A DNA stretch of 9,368 bases from CAYORM01 sp964406375. Its GTDB lineage: Bacteria; Pseudomonadota; Alphaproteobacteria; DSM-16000; Inquilinaceae. Position numbers and translations under genes: made by a program. Positions 1-7,307 of this stretch are shown in pieces. The notes beneath the pieces are model-generated. The model did no database searches. It worked only from the letters and a program-made list of their open reading frames with translations, and was not told the DNA's origin. The first letter of the stretch is position 1; each line of letters begins with the position of its first letter. The stretch spans positions 1 through 9,368 of the forward strand of contig CAYORM010000099.1 in assembly GCA_964406375.1 (NCBI GenBank), in the 5' to 3' direction.

Positions 1-769
1 GTCCGTCTTGTTGACGTGCTGTCCGCCGGCACCCGAGGAACGATAGGTGTCGATCCGCAGATCCTTCTCGTCGATCGTGATCTCGATCGAGTCGTCGACG
101 ACCGGCGAGACGGAGACCGAGGCGAAGCTGGTATGCCGCCGGGCCTGGCTGTCGAACGGGCTGATACGCACCAGGCGGTGCACGCCCGATTCCGTCTTCA
201 GCCAGCCATAGGCGTTCCGCCCCTTGATCTGCACGGTCGCCGACTTGATCCCGGCTTCCTCGCCCGGGCTCTCCTCGAGCCACTCCACCTTGTAACCGTG
301 CTTCTCGGCCCAACGGACATACATACGCAGCAGCATCTCGGCCCAGTCCTGGGCTTCGGTGCCGCCGGCGCCGGCATTCACCTCGAGATAGCCGTCATTG
401 CCGTCGGCCTCACCCGACAGGAGACTCTCGAGCTGCCGCTTGGCCGCCTTCTCGGCGATCGCAGCGAGCTGGCCTTCCGCATCGGCGAGCACCTCGGCGT
501 CACCCTCGGCTTCGGCCAGCTCGATCAGCCCGAGCGCGTCATCGAACTCGGCCTCGAGCGCCCGGTACCCGGCGATCGCATCGTCGAGATGAGTGCGCTC
601 GCGCAGCAGCTGCTGCGCCTTTTCGGGATTGTCCCAGAGCTTGGGGTCTTCGGCGAGCGCGTTCAGCTCGTCCAGTCGTCTCGTCGCGTTGTCCCAGTCA
701 AAGAGACCTCCTCAGCAGTGCGAGCGACTGCTTGATCTCTTGGGCCCGGGCCTCGGTCTCGGCGCGCAT
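1..769 (-). CDS. prfB: Peptide chain release factor 2 (RF2), 5' part, programmed +1 frameshift
   Basis: RF2 recognises UGA and UAA in the ribosomal A site and triggers peptide release. Two frames are joined: 23 codons from ATG at 769 (after AGGAGA at 776-781, 6-base spacing) end at an in-frame TGA (698-700), and the protein continues in the +1 frame from GAC at 699 to the window edge, about 256 residues in all. The joined protein shows the SPF tripeptide that reads the stop codon (about residues 203-205, bases 154-162) and the GGQ hydrolysis motif (about 248-250, bases 19-27). Both lie close to the E. coli RF2 positions. SPF separates RF2 from RF1, which carries PxT. The C-terminal part, roughly 110 residues if of usual length, lies outside the window. 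It is 133 bases downstream of mrcA on the same strand, so co-transcription is possible. The split frame is regulatory, not a pseudogene. Confidence 0.96.
698..712 (-). promoter_or_regulatory. prfB programmed +1 frameshift site
   Basis: Read on the minus strand, the element is AGGAGG (712-707), TCT, CTT (703-701), TGA (700-698), then C. It has the same parts and spacing as the E. coli site: an internal Shine-Dalgarno-like hexamer three bases before a slippery CTT that abuts an in-frame UGA followed by C. In the known mechanism, low RF2 leaves the UGA unread and the ribosome slips forward one base from CUU to UUU, so RF2 controls its own synthesis. Skipping base 700 restores the conserved reading frame (Asp-Trp-Asp next). 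The match is direct; that it works here is inferred. Confidence 0.95.
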
Positions 770-902
770 CGCGCGTCTCCTCGCTGCCGTCGTCTGATAA
801 GGATGCGGGCGCGGATGTAGCGCGCGGGCGCCGCCCCCGCAAGCCGTGCGGCGGAACGCGCGCGCGTCACCCCCCGGCCCCCGCCCGGTCGGCCCGGCAC
901 CG
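770..902 (-). other. mrcA-prfB gap with an imperfect GC hairpin
   Basis: This 133-base stretch separates the mrcA stop from the prfB start. It holds the prfB ribosome binding site (AGGAGA, 776-781). A GC-rich imperfect hairpin at 822-840 has a GGGC/GCCC stem with a GGC loop, extended past one G-G mismatch by three pairs. No T-run follows it on the minus strand, so it is a poor intrinsic terminator. No clear promoter was recognised; prfB may be read through from mrcA. Confidence 0.4.
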
Positions 903-3359
903 TCAGTAGAGCCCACCGGTGCCGGTCGTCGCCTCGGGCAGGCTGTCGCCGAAGGAGGTGGTCTCACCGGGGATGGTATCGCCGGGCGCCCAGAGCCGGT
1001 CGAGCGCGTAGCCGGTGCCCGGCTCGGTCCCGGGACGGAACGCCTCCCAGATCACGTCGCCCCCCGCGCCGATCGCCGGTCGACCGGTCAGCCGGTCGAT
1101 GCGCACGAGGCTGATACCCGGCGGGATGCGGAAGGGCGGCACCGACTGGTCATCGAGCGCGGCATCCATCACCGCGCGGAAGATCGGCAGCGCCGCGGAG
1201 GCGCCGCTCTCATCCACCCCGGCGAGCGTGGTGCCGAGCGTCCGCGGCTCGTCGAAGCCGACATAGACGCCGACCGCGAGATCCGGCGCGAAGCCGACAA
1301 ACCAGGCATCCTTCGCCTCATTCGTCGTGCCGGTCTTGCCAGCAAGGGTGACGCCGAGCTCGGCGAGCGCCCGGCCGGTGCCGCGCTCCACCACCCCTTG
1401 CAGCATCGAGGTGAGCTGATAGGCGACCATCGGATCGGTCACCTGCTCGCGCGTGTCGGGCAGGACCGGCGTCGGCTGACCCGACCAGGCGACGCCGGTG
1501 CATTCGGCACAGTGGCGGTCATCATGCCGGTAGACGGTGGCGCCGGTGCGGTCCTGGATCCGGTCGATGAAGGTCGGCTCGATCCGCCGGCCACCATTCG
1601 CCACCATGGCGAAGGCCGTCGTCATCGCCAGCGGCGTCGTCTCGAGCGCGCCCAGCGCCGATGAGTAGAGCAGCGGCATGTCCGGATAGATGCCGAAGCG
1701 CCGGGCGACGTCGCGCACCGGCTGCAGCCCCACCGCCTGCAGCAGCCGCACCGTCATTGCATTGCGCGAATGCTCGACGCCGAAGCGCATCGGCACCGGC
1801 CCGTACATGTTGGACGAGGCGATGTTCCACACCCCCTGCCCGCCCGGCAGGTCGACGGTGACCGGCGCGTCATCGACGATGGTGGCCGGCGTGTAGCCGG
1901 CCTCGAGCGCCGCGAGATAGACGAAGGGTTTGAAGGTCGAGCCCGGCTGCCGCATCGCCTGGGTGGCGCGGTTGAACTGGCTGGCGCCGTAATCCCAGCC
2001 GCCGCTGACCGCGAGCACGCGGCCGGTATTGGGGTCGAGCACGACGACCGCGCCCTGCACATCGGGCACCTGTCGCAGCGCGAAGGCCTGGAGCGCATCC
2101 GGATCCGCCGGGACGGGGCCGGACGGTTCGACGAGGATCACGTCGCCAAGCGCGAGCACGTCATCGACACTGTCCGGCGCCGGGCCGACACGCTGGCCGT
2201 CGCGATGCGGCCGAGCCCAGGCGACACCCTCGAAATCGATCATGCCGCGGCTTCCGTCGACGAAGCCGATCTCCGCCCGCCGCCCGTCGACGGCGAGGAC
2301 GACGGCAAGCTGCCAGCTCCCGGCGCCGGCAGGGCGGGCGACGGCATCGAGCTGCGCCGCCCAATCATCGAACGTCTCGAGCCGCGCCACCGGTCCACGC
2401 CAGCCATGCCGGCGGTCATAGGCGAGCAACCCCTCGCGCAGCGCCCGGTCGGCGATCTCCTGCAACACCGGATCGAGCGTGGTGCGGACCGACAGCCCAC
2501 CCTCGTAGACTTGGTCGGTGCCGTAGATCGCCTGCAGCTGCCGGCGCACCTCCTCGGCGAAATAGCTGGCGGCGTAGACATCGCTGCGGCGGCGATCGGC
2601 GGTGACGACCGGCCCCTGCCGCGCCGCTTCCGCCGCCTCGGCATCGATCTCGCCATCTTCGAGCAGGCGGCCGATGACATAGTTCCGCCGCGCCTCGGCA
2701 CCCGCCGGATTGGTCCGCGGGTCATAGCTCGACGGCGCCTTGGGCAGCCCCGCCAGGAAGGCGATCTCGGGAAGCGTGAGTTCGGACAGCGCCTTGTCGA
2801 AATAGGCCAGCGCCGCCGCCGCCACGCCATAGGCGCCGCGGCCGAGATAGATCTGGTTCAGGTAGAGCTCGAGGATCTCGTCCTTGCTGTAGGCGCTCTC
2901 GATCCTGAGTGCGAGGATCATCTCGCGGATCTTGCGCTCGACCGAATAATCGTTGGTCAGAAGAAAGATGCGGGCCACCTGCTGGGTGATGCCCGAGAAC
3001 CCCTCCATCCGCCGCCCCTCGATGAGACGGAAGACGTTGTTGACGAGCGCCCGCAGCACGCCCTGGGGGTCGATGCCGGGATGGCTGTAGAAATTCTGGT
3101 CCTCGGCCGAGACGAAGGCCTGGACGACCAGCGGTGGGATCGCCTCGATCGGCACGAACAGACGGTTCTCCGCCGCGTATTCCGCAATCAGCCTTCCGTC
3201 ACCGGCGAGCAGATGGGTCGTCACCGGCGGCTCATATTCGGCGAGCGAGGCGGTGTCGGGCAGATCCCGGCCGTAATATTCGAACATGGCGAAGACCGCG
3301 GCGCCGCCCAGGATCAGGGCCAGCAATGCCAAGCGGACCGCCCAGCGGAGGAGACGCAT
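903..3359 (-). CDS. mrcA: Penicillin-binding protein 1A (bifunctional glycosyltransferase/transpeptidase)
   Basis: Class A PBP, 818 residues from the chosen ATG at 3359, the usual family length. It is anchored in the inner membrane and polymerises and cross-links peptidoglycan in the periplasm. A basic start and one membrane helix (about residues 10-27) precede the GT51 domain: EDQNFYSHPG with catalytic Glu86, GFSGITQQ (120-127), RKIREMILALRIE (142-154) and KDEILELYLNQIYLG (159-173). An OB-like linker (about 310-420) leads to the transpeptidase domain with S474-T-F-K477 (nucleophile and lysine), SRN (531-533) and KTGT (675-678). All penicilloyl-serine motifs are intact. Oddities are Phe and Gly where GT51 motif 2 usually has small residues and Thr, and a CxxC pair at 617 and 620. 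The protein ends GTGGLY, an ending I recall from alphaproteobacterial homologues. An in-frame ATG at 3512 would add a Pro/Arg-rich 51-residue tail. prfB follows. Confidence 0.95.
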   Translation of the reverse strand: MRLLRWAVRLALLALILGGAAVFAMFEYYGRDLPDTASLAEYEPPVTTHLLAGDGRLIAEYAAENRLFVPIEAIPPLVVQAFVSAEDQNFYSHPGIDPQGVLRALVNNVFRLIEGRRMEGFSGITQQVARIFLLTNDYSVERKIREMILALRIESAYSKDEILELYLNQIYLGRGAYGVAAAALAYFDKALSELTLPEIAFLAGLPKAPSSYDPRTNPAGAEARRNYVIGRLLEDGEIDAEAAEAARQGPVVTADRRRSDVYAASYFAEEVRRQLQAIYGTDQVYEGGLSVRTTLDPVLQEIADRALREGLLAYDRRHGWRGPVARLETFDDWAAQLDAVARPAGAGSWQLAVVLAVDGRRAEIGFVDGSRGMIDFEGVAWARPHRDGQRVGPAPDSVDDVLALGDVILVEPSGPVPADPDALQAFALRQVPDVQGAVVVLDPNTGRVLAVSGGWDYGASQFNRATQAMRQPGSTFKPFVYLAALEAGYTPATIVDDAPVTVDLPGGQGVWNIASSNMYGPVPMRFGVEHSRNAMTVRLLQAVGLQPVRDVARRFGIYPDMPLLYSSALGALETTPLAMTTAFAMVANGGRRIEPTFIDRIQDRTGATVYRHDDRHCAECTGVAWSGQPTPVLPDTREQVTDPMVAYQLTSMLQGVVERGTGRALAELGVTLAGKTGTTNEAKDAWFVGFAPDLAVGVYVGFDEPRTLGTTLAGVDESGASAALPIFRAVMDAALDDQSVPPFRIPPGISLVRIDRLTGRPAIGAGGDVIWEAFRPGTEPGTGYALDRLWAPGDTIPGETTSFGDSLPEATTGTGGLY

Positions 3360-3929
3360 CGGCCATCCATTCAGGGTTCGCGCCGGAGCTAGCCGCCAAT
3401 TGCGGCCAGCCCGTGACGGCCGCCGCGGCTCCGATGGCGGCGGGCGGGGCGGCGACGGGGGGGCCGGGCCCGGTCTCGGGCCGACGCGCAGCGGCTTCCT
3501 GCGGCTGGACATCACTCCTGTCGATCCGTCACGCTCGCTTAAAGGCAGTATTCGCCCACTAGCCGGTCGAGGGAAAGCGGCCGATGGTTCTCCGCGGATC
3601 GCTAGGCCGGGCAGCATGGCTGTCCTCGGGGAAAGTCCGCACATATCCGATCATTCTTCGTTGTGCAGCGGCGGGCCCACCGCTATCGTGCGGTCGCGAC
3701 AGTCCAATCGGATTTCCGCATCGGCCACGATACCGTGCATGCGGCATCGGGACCGGCGCGGCCGTCGCCTCCGTCGGCATCGACGGCGCGGCCTCGCGGT
3801 CGTGTCCGGCATAAGGACGAGGCGGCGCGCCCGAGGACGACAGAGTTCAACCCGAAGCCGGCGCCGCCCGCATCCGCGGCGGTCCCGGTCGACCCGGGCG
3901 CCCCCGTCTGGCCTGCTGAAAAGCGCTGT

Positions 3930-3960
3930 TTTCGGGGTGGCGTGCCCGGGGCGCCCGAAA
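3930..3960 (+). repeat. Inverted repeat in the presumed rne leader
   Basis: TTTCGGG (3930-3936) and CCCGAAA (3954-3960) are exact complements separated by 17 GC-rich bases, about 80 bases before the rne start. A smaller one overlaps it: GAAAA (3918-3922) and TTTTC (3929-3933) around GCGCTG. If transcription starts upstream, these lie in the 5' untranslated region. RNase E in E. coli autoregulates through structures in its long leader; a similar role here is inference only. Confidence 0.4.
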
Positions 3961-4010
3961 GGCTTCCCTGGCCAAGGACGCATCGTTCGGGCCGTAGGTC
4001 GCGCGGCTGC

Positions 4011-4030
4011 GTCGAGCGCGTCGACAGGAA
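4011..4030 (+). promoter_or_regulatory. rne ribosome binding site with an abutting small hairpin
   Basis: AGGAA at 4026-4030 lies 8 bases before the ATG at 4039 and fixes this start, which also matches the conserved MAKKML beginning of alphaproteobacterial RNase E. Directly before it, GTCGA (4011-4015) and TCGAC (4021-4025) can pair around GCGCG. The stem touches but does not cover the AGGAA. Whether it affects initiation is unknown. Confidence 0.6.
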
Positions 4031-4038
4031 CCGCTTTC

Positions 4039-7000
4039 ATGGCGAAGAAGATGCTCGTGGACGCCACCCATCCGGAAGAGACCCGGGTGGTGGTCCTCGA
4101 CGGCAACCGTCTCGAAGAGTTCGATTTCGAAACAGCCGCAAAGAAACAGCTCAAAGGCAATATTTATCTGGCCAAGGTGACGCGGGTCGAACCCTCGCTC
4201 CAGGCCGCGTTCGTCGAATATGGCGGCAATCGCCACGGCTTTCTCGCCTTCTCCGAGATCCATCCCGACTACTACCGGATCCCGGTGGCCGATCGGGAGG
4301 CGCTGATCGCCGCCCAGGAGGCCGAGGCTGTGGAGGCCGAGGCCGCCGAGGAGAAGGCCGCCCGGGGTGGCGGGCGGCGCCGCGGCCGCGAGAAGCGCCG
4401 CCGCATCGCCGACGGTCCGAGCGAGGCGGTCGACGCCGCAGCCGCGGCGGCCGAGGCCGGCCATGAGGAGCCGTCGGGAGAGGAGCCGCCGGAGACCGCA
4501 TCCGGCGACGCGGCCGCAGCCGGCACGGATGCCGAGGGCGCCGACGGGTACCACGCCGCGGATCATGACGACGAGGCCGGCGAGGACGCTGCCGCGAATG
4601 GCGATGCCGGTGCGCCGGGTGAAGCCCGATCCGACAACGGCACGGACGGCGACAACGGCGAGAACGGGATCGTCGAGACCGTCGGCGGCGATGAAGTCGA
4701 GGAGGAAGCGCGGGTCCGCCGCGCGCCGCCGCGCAACTACCGCAACTACAAGATCCAGGAGGTCATCAAGCGCCGGCAGATCATGCTGGTGCAGGTGACC
4801 AAGGAGGAGCGCGGCAACAAGGGCGCCGCTCTCACCACCTATCTCTCCCTGGCCGGGCGCTACTGCGTTCTGATGCCCAATACGCCGCGCGGCGGCGGGA
4901 TCAGCCGGAAAATCCAGAACCCCAAGGATCGCAAGAAGATGAAGGCGATCATGGACGAGCTGGAGGTGCCGGAGGGGATGGCGGTCATCCTGCGCACCGC
5001 CGGGCTGGAGCGGACGCGGCAGGAGATCAGGCGCGACCTCGACTATCTGCTGCGGCTGTGGGACTCGATCCGCGAGACGACCCTGCAATCCACCGCGCCG
5101 ACGCTGATCCATGAGGAGGCGAACCTCATCAAGCGCGCCATCCGCGACCTCTATTCGAAGGATATCGAGGAGGTCGAGGTCGCCGGCGAGGAGGGCTACC
5201 GCACCGCCAAGGACTTCATGCGCATGCTCATGCCGAGCCATGCCAAGAAGGTCCAGCTCTACAAGGAGAACACGGTCCCGCTCTTCCACCGGCACCAGGT
5301 GGAGAGCCAGATCGACGCGATGCACAGCCCGGTCGTTCAGCTCCGCTCGGGCGGCTACATCGTCATCAATCCGACCGAGGCGCTGGTCTCGATCGACGTC
5401 AATTCGGGCCGCGCGACGCGCGAGCGTCACATCGAGGAGACGGCCTACAAGACCAATCTCGAGGCGGCCGACGAGGTCGCCCGGCAGCTGCGGCTTCGCG
5501 ATCTCGCCGGCCTCATCGTCGTCGACTTCATCGACATGGAGGATGAGCGGCACAATCAGGCGGTCGAGCGGCGGCTCAAAGAGGCGATGCGGCAGGATCG
5601 CGCCCGCATCCAGATCGGACGCATCAGCGCCTTCGGGCTGCTCGAGCTGTCACGCCAGCGGCTGCGGCCGAGCCTCTTCGAGACGCATTTCGAGACCTGC
5701 GCGCATTGCGGCGGCATGGGCATGACGCGCACCACCGGCTCGGCGGCGCTGACGGTGCTGCGGGCGATCGAGGAGGAAGGCATCAAGCGCCGCGCCTCGG
5801 AGATCACCGTCTATGTCGCGACGCCGCTCGCGCTCTACCTCCTCAACCAGAAGCGCGACGCGATCGGCGACATCGAGCGGCGCTATGGGCTGCGGGTGCT
5901 GGTCGAGCGCGACGACACGCTGATGCCGCCGGCACTGCGCATCGACCGGACGCGGGCCCGGACGGCCGAGATCATCGGCCAGCCGGCCGTCGACACCAAC
6001 CGCCTTCTCGCCGAGACCGACGCCGCCTTCGCCAATATGGAGGATGAGGAGATCGACGAGGCGGAGGCGACCGAGAGCGAGGAGGAACACGGCGACCACG
6101 GCCCGCGGGCGGGTGAGGAGAATGGCGAGCACCGCGAAGGTGGCCGCCGCCGCCGCCGCCGGCGGCGGCGTCGTGGCGGCGACGGTCGCGGCCACGCATC
6201 CGAGGCGGCGGAGAACGGGACGGCCGAGGGTGAGGCCGAGGGCGGGGAGACCGATCTCGAGGACACGGGCGCCGAAGGCGGGGCCGTCGCGACCGAGGGT
6301 CTCGGGACCGGCGACCTCGAGACCGGGATCTTCGAGACCCTCGCCGGCACGCAGGACGCCCAGTTCACGGGCGAGGATGCCTTCGGGGCCGATATCCGCG
6401 AGCCCGATCCGCGAGAGGCCGAGGAGACCGGCGAGACATCCGCCGAGGCCGACATCCAGCGCTCCGACACCACGCGGGCGGCCGAGGACGAGGCCGCCGG
6501 CGAAGAGGGCGACAAGCGTCGCCGCCGCGGCCGGCGCGGCGGTCGCGGGCGCGGACGCGGCGATCAGGCAGGTGCGCCGGATGAGGCGGTCGCCGCCGAG
6601 CCTGCGCCGGCGGAAACGGCCGAGACGACACCGGCTGAGACGGCGCCGGCCGACGCCGGCGAGGCCGAGGCGGTGCAGGCAACCGAGGAGCCGGCGGCGG
6701 TCGAGACCGTTTATCCCGAACCGGCTCCCGGCCCGGCGGAGTCCGCACTGGCAGAGCCCGTCGCTGCTGAGGAGCCGGCCGCGGCCGAGCCGGGGGCCGC
6801 CGAGACGGCAGACGTCCCCGCCCCCGAGGCTGAGGCCGAGGTGAAGGCAAAGCCGGCACGCAAGCCGCGGGCGCCCCGACGCCGCAAGAAGGAGGAACCG
6901 GCCGCGGCGGTCGAAGTGCCGGCCGAAACGCCGGCAGAGACGCCGGCAGAGACGCCGACCGTGCCTGCCACGGCTGAGAGTGATGCAGCGGTGACCGACG

Positions 7001-7275
7001 CCGCCGAGACCGGCGTGGCCGCGCCGGGCGAGGCTGCACCGGCCGAAACGCTGGCTTCAGTCGACGAGGCCGACAGCGATGCCGCCCCCGCGCCTGCCGC
7101 CGAGGGCGCGGCAGTGACCGGCAATGGTCTGGCCCAGGACGCCGGGCCCGCCGCCGCCGCGGAAACGGCCGAGCCGGAACCGGCACGCCCGGCGGAGAAC
7201 CTCGCCGTCGAGACGGCACAGGTGATCAACCGGCCGCCTGCCGAACCGCGCCGCGGTTGGTGGCGACGGGGCTGA
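4039..7275 (+). CDS. rne: Ribonuclease E, degradosome scaffold
   Basis: Endoribonuclease of 1078 residues that starts mRNA decay and processes rRNA and tRNA precursors. The N-terminal S1 domain (about residues 35-83, resuming at 233) is split by a 147-residue charged insertion. The RNase H-like, 5'-sensor and DNase I-like parts follow. Metal ligands are Asp453 (SIDVNS) and Asp496 (VVDFID), 43 apart as Asp303 and Asp346 are in E. coli. The zinc-link CxxC is Cys554 and Cys557, again with E. coli spacing. From about residue 660 the tail is low-complexity, rich in Glu, Ala and Pro, with basic blocks at 703-712 (ten Arg), 827-841 (Arg/Gly) and 936-951. It ends RRGWWRRG, like the PNPase-binding end of Caulobacter RNase E. 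The insertion and tail set it apart from RNase G. AGGAA 8 bases upstream supports the start. Divergent from mrcA; rplY follows after 189 bases. Confidence 0.97.
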   Translation: MAKKMLVDATHPEETRVVVLDGNRLEEFDFETAAKKQLKGNIYLAKVTRVEPSLQAAFVEYGGNRHGFLAFSEIHPDYYRIPVADREALIAAQEAEAVEAEAAEEKAARGGGRRRGREKRRRIADGPSEAVDAAAAAAEAGHEEPSGEEPPETASGDAAAAGTDAEGADGYHAADHDDEAGEDAAANGDAGAPGEARSDNGTDGDNGENGIVETVGGDEVEEEARVRRAPPRNYRNYKIQEVIKRRQIMLVQVTKEERGNKGAALTTYLSLAGRYCVLMPNTPRGGGISRKIQNPKDRKKMKAIMDELEVPEGMAVILRTAGLERTRQEIRRDLDYLLRLWDSIRETTLQSTAPTLIHEEANLIKRAIRDLYSKDIEEVEVAGEEGYRTAKDFMRMLMPSHAKKVQLYKENTVPLFHRHQVESQIDAMHSPVVQLRSGGYIVINPTEALVSIDVNSGRATRERHIEETAYKTNLEAADEVARQLRLRDLAGLIVVDFIDMEDERHNQAVERRLKEAMRQDRARIQIGRISAFGLLELSRQRLRPSLFETHFETCAHCGGMGMTRTTGSAALTVLRAIEEEGIKRRASEITVYVATPLALYLLNQKRDAIGDIERRYGLRVLVERDDTLMPPALRIDRTRARTAEIIGQPAVDTNRLLAETDAAFANMEDEEIDEAEATESEEEHGDHGPRAGEENGEHREGGRRRRRRRRRRGGDGRGHASEAAENGTAEGEAEGGETDLEDTGAEGGAVATEGLGTGDLETGIFETLAGTQDAQFTGEDAFGADIREPDPREAEETGETSAEADIQRSDTTRAAEDEAAGEEGDKRRRRGRRGGRGRGRGDQAGAPDEAVAAEPAPAETAETTPAETAPADAGEAEAVQATEEPAAVETVYPEPAPGPAESALAEPVAAEEPAAAEPGAAETADVPAPEAEAEVKAKPARKPRAPRRRKKEEPAAAVEVPAETPAETPAETPTVPATAESDAAVTDAAETGVAAPGEAAPAETLASVDEADSDAAPAPAAEGAAVTGNGLAQDAGPAAAAETAEPEPARPAENLAVETAQVINRPPAEPRRGWWRRG
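6919..6954 (+). repeat. Three 12-base tandem repeats encoding Pro-Ala-Glu-Thr
   Basis: Three in-frame units lie at 6919-6930, 6931-6942 and 6943-6954. The second and third are identical (CCGGCAGAGACG); the first differs at two positions. They encode PAET three times in the disordered tail of RNase E, a region where copy number may vary between strains without harm. Confidence 0.85.
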
Positions 7276-7307
7276 TCGCGGACAGCGGAGAGCCGGCCGC
7301 GTCAATG

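Larger units (their letters stand above)
3360..4038. other. Divergent gap between mrcA and rne; no convincing gene
   Basis: This 679-base stretch must hold the promoters of both divergent genes. Open frames here (for example plus 3584-3814, minus 3559-3780) lack the GC-rich third positions of the real genes and resemble nothing I know. Up to 3512 the mrcA frame stays open and might be an N-terminal extension. The remainder is richer in A and T than the genes. Only a poor promoter-like pair was seen for rne: TTGTGC at 3661-3666, 17 bases, TATCGT at 3684-3689. The last 110 bases before rne hold inverted repeats, listed separately. In many alphaproteobacteria an N-acetylmuramoyl-L-alanine amidase gene sits here; I find no trace of one. 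Confidence 0.7.

Noticed and set aside
698..769. prfB as a pseudogene or a separate 23-codon leader peptide
   Set aside because: The stop sits exactly in the known RF2 frameshift signal, and the downstream frame is fully conserved with SPF and GGQ.
1770..3392. 540-codon open frame on the plus strand over mrcA
   Set aside because: It is antisense to the complete PBP1A domains and its sequence is an Arg/Asp/Gly-rich artefact typical of antisense frames in GC-rich genes.
3628..3639. GGGGAAAGTCCG, which resembles the RNase P RNA P4 segment
   Set aside because: The other universal parts of RNase P RNA, such as the distal P4 strand and the ACAGAA-type segments, are not found downstream at the right distance.
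3661..3689. TTGTGC, 17 bases, TATCGT as a promoter for rne
   Set aside because: Spacing is right but both hexamers match poorly, and such pairs are expected by chance in 679 bases; not listed as a feature.
3286..4038. Upstream extension of the rne frame to an ATG at 3286
   Set aside because: The added 251 codons have no GC-rich third-position pattern, overlap mrcA, and precede the conserved MAKKML start with its own AGGAA.
3847..5553. 568-codon open frame on the minus strand over the start of rne
   Set aside because: It mirrors the RNase E catalytic domain and has no recognisable domain or plausible start context.
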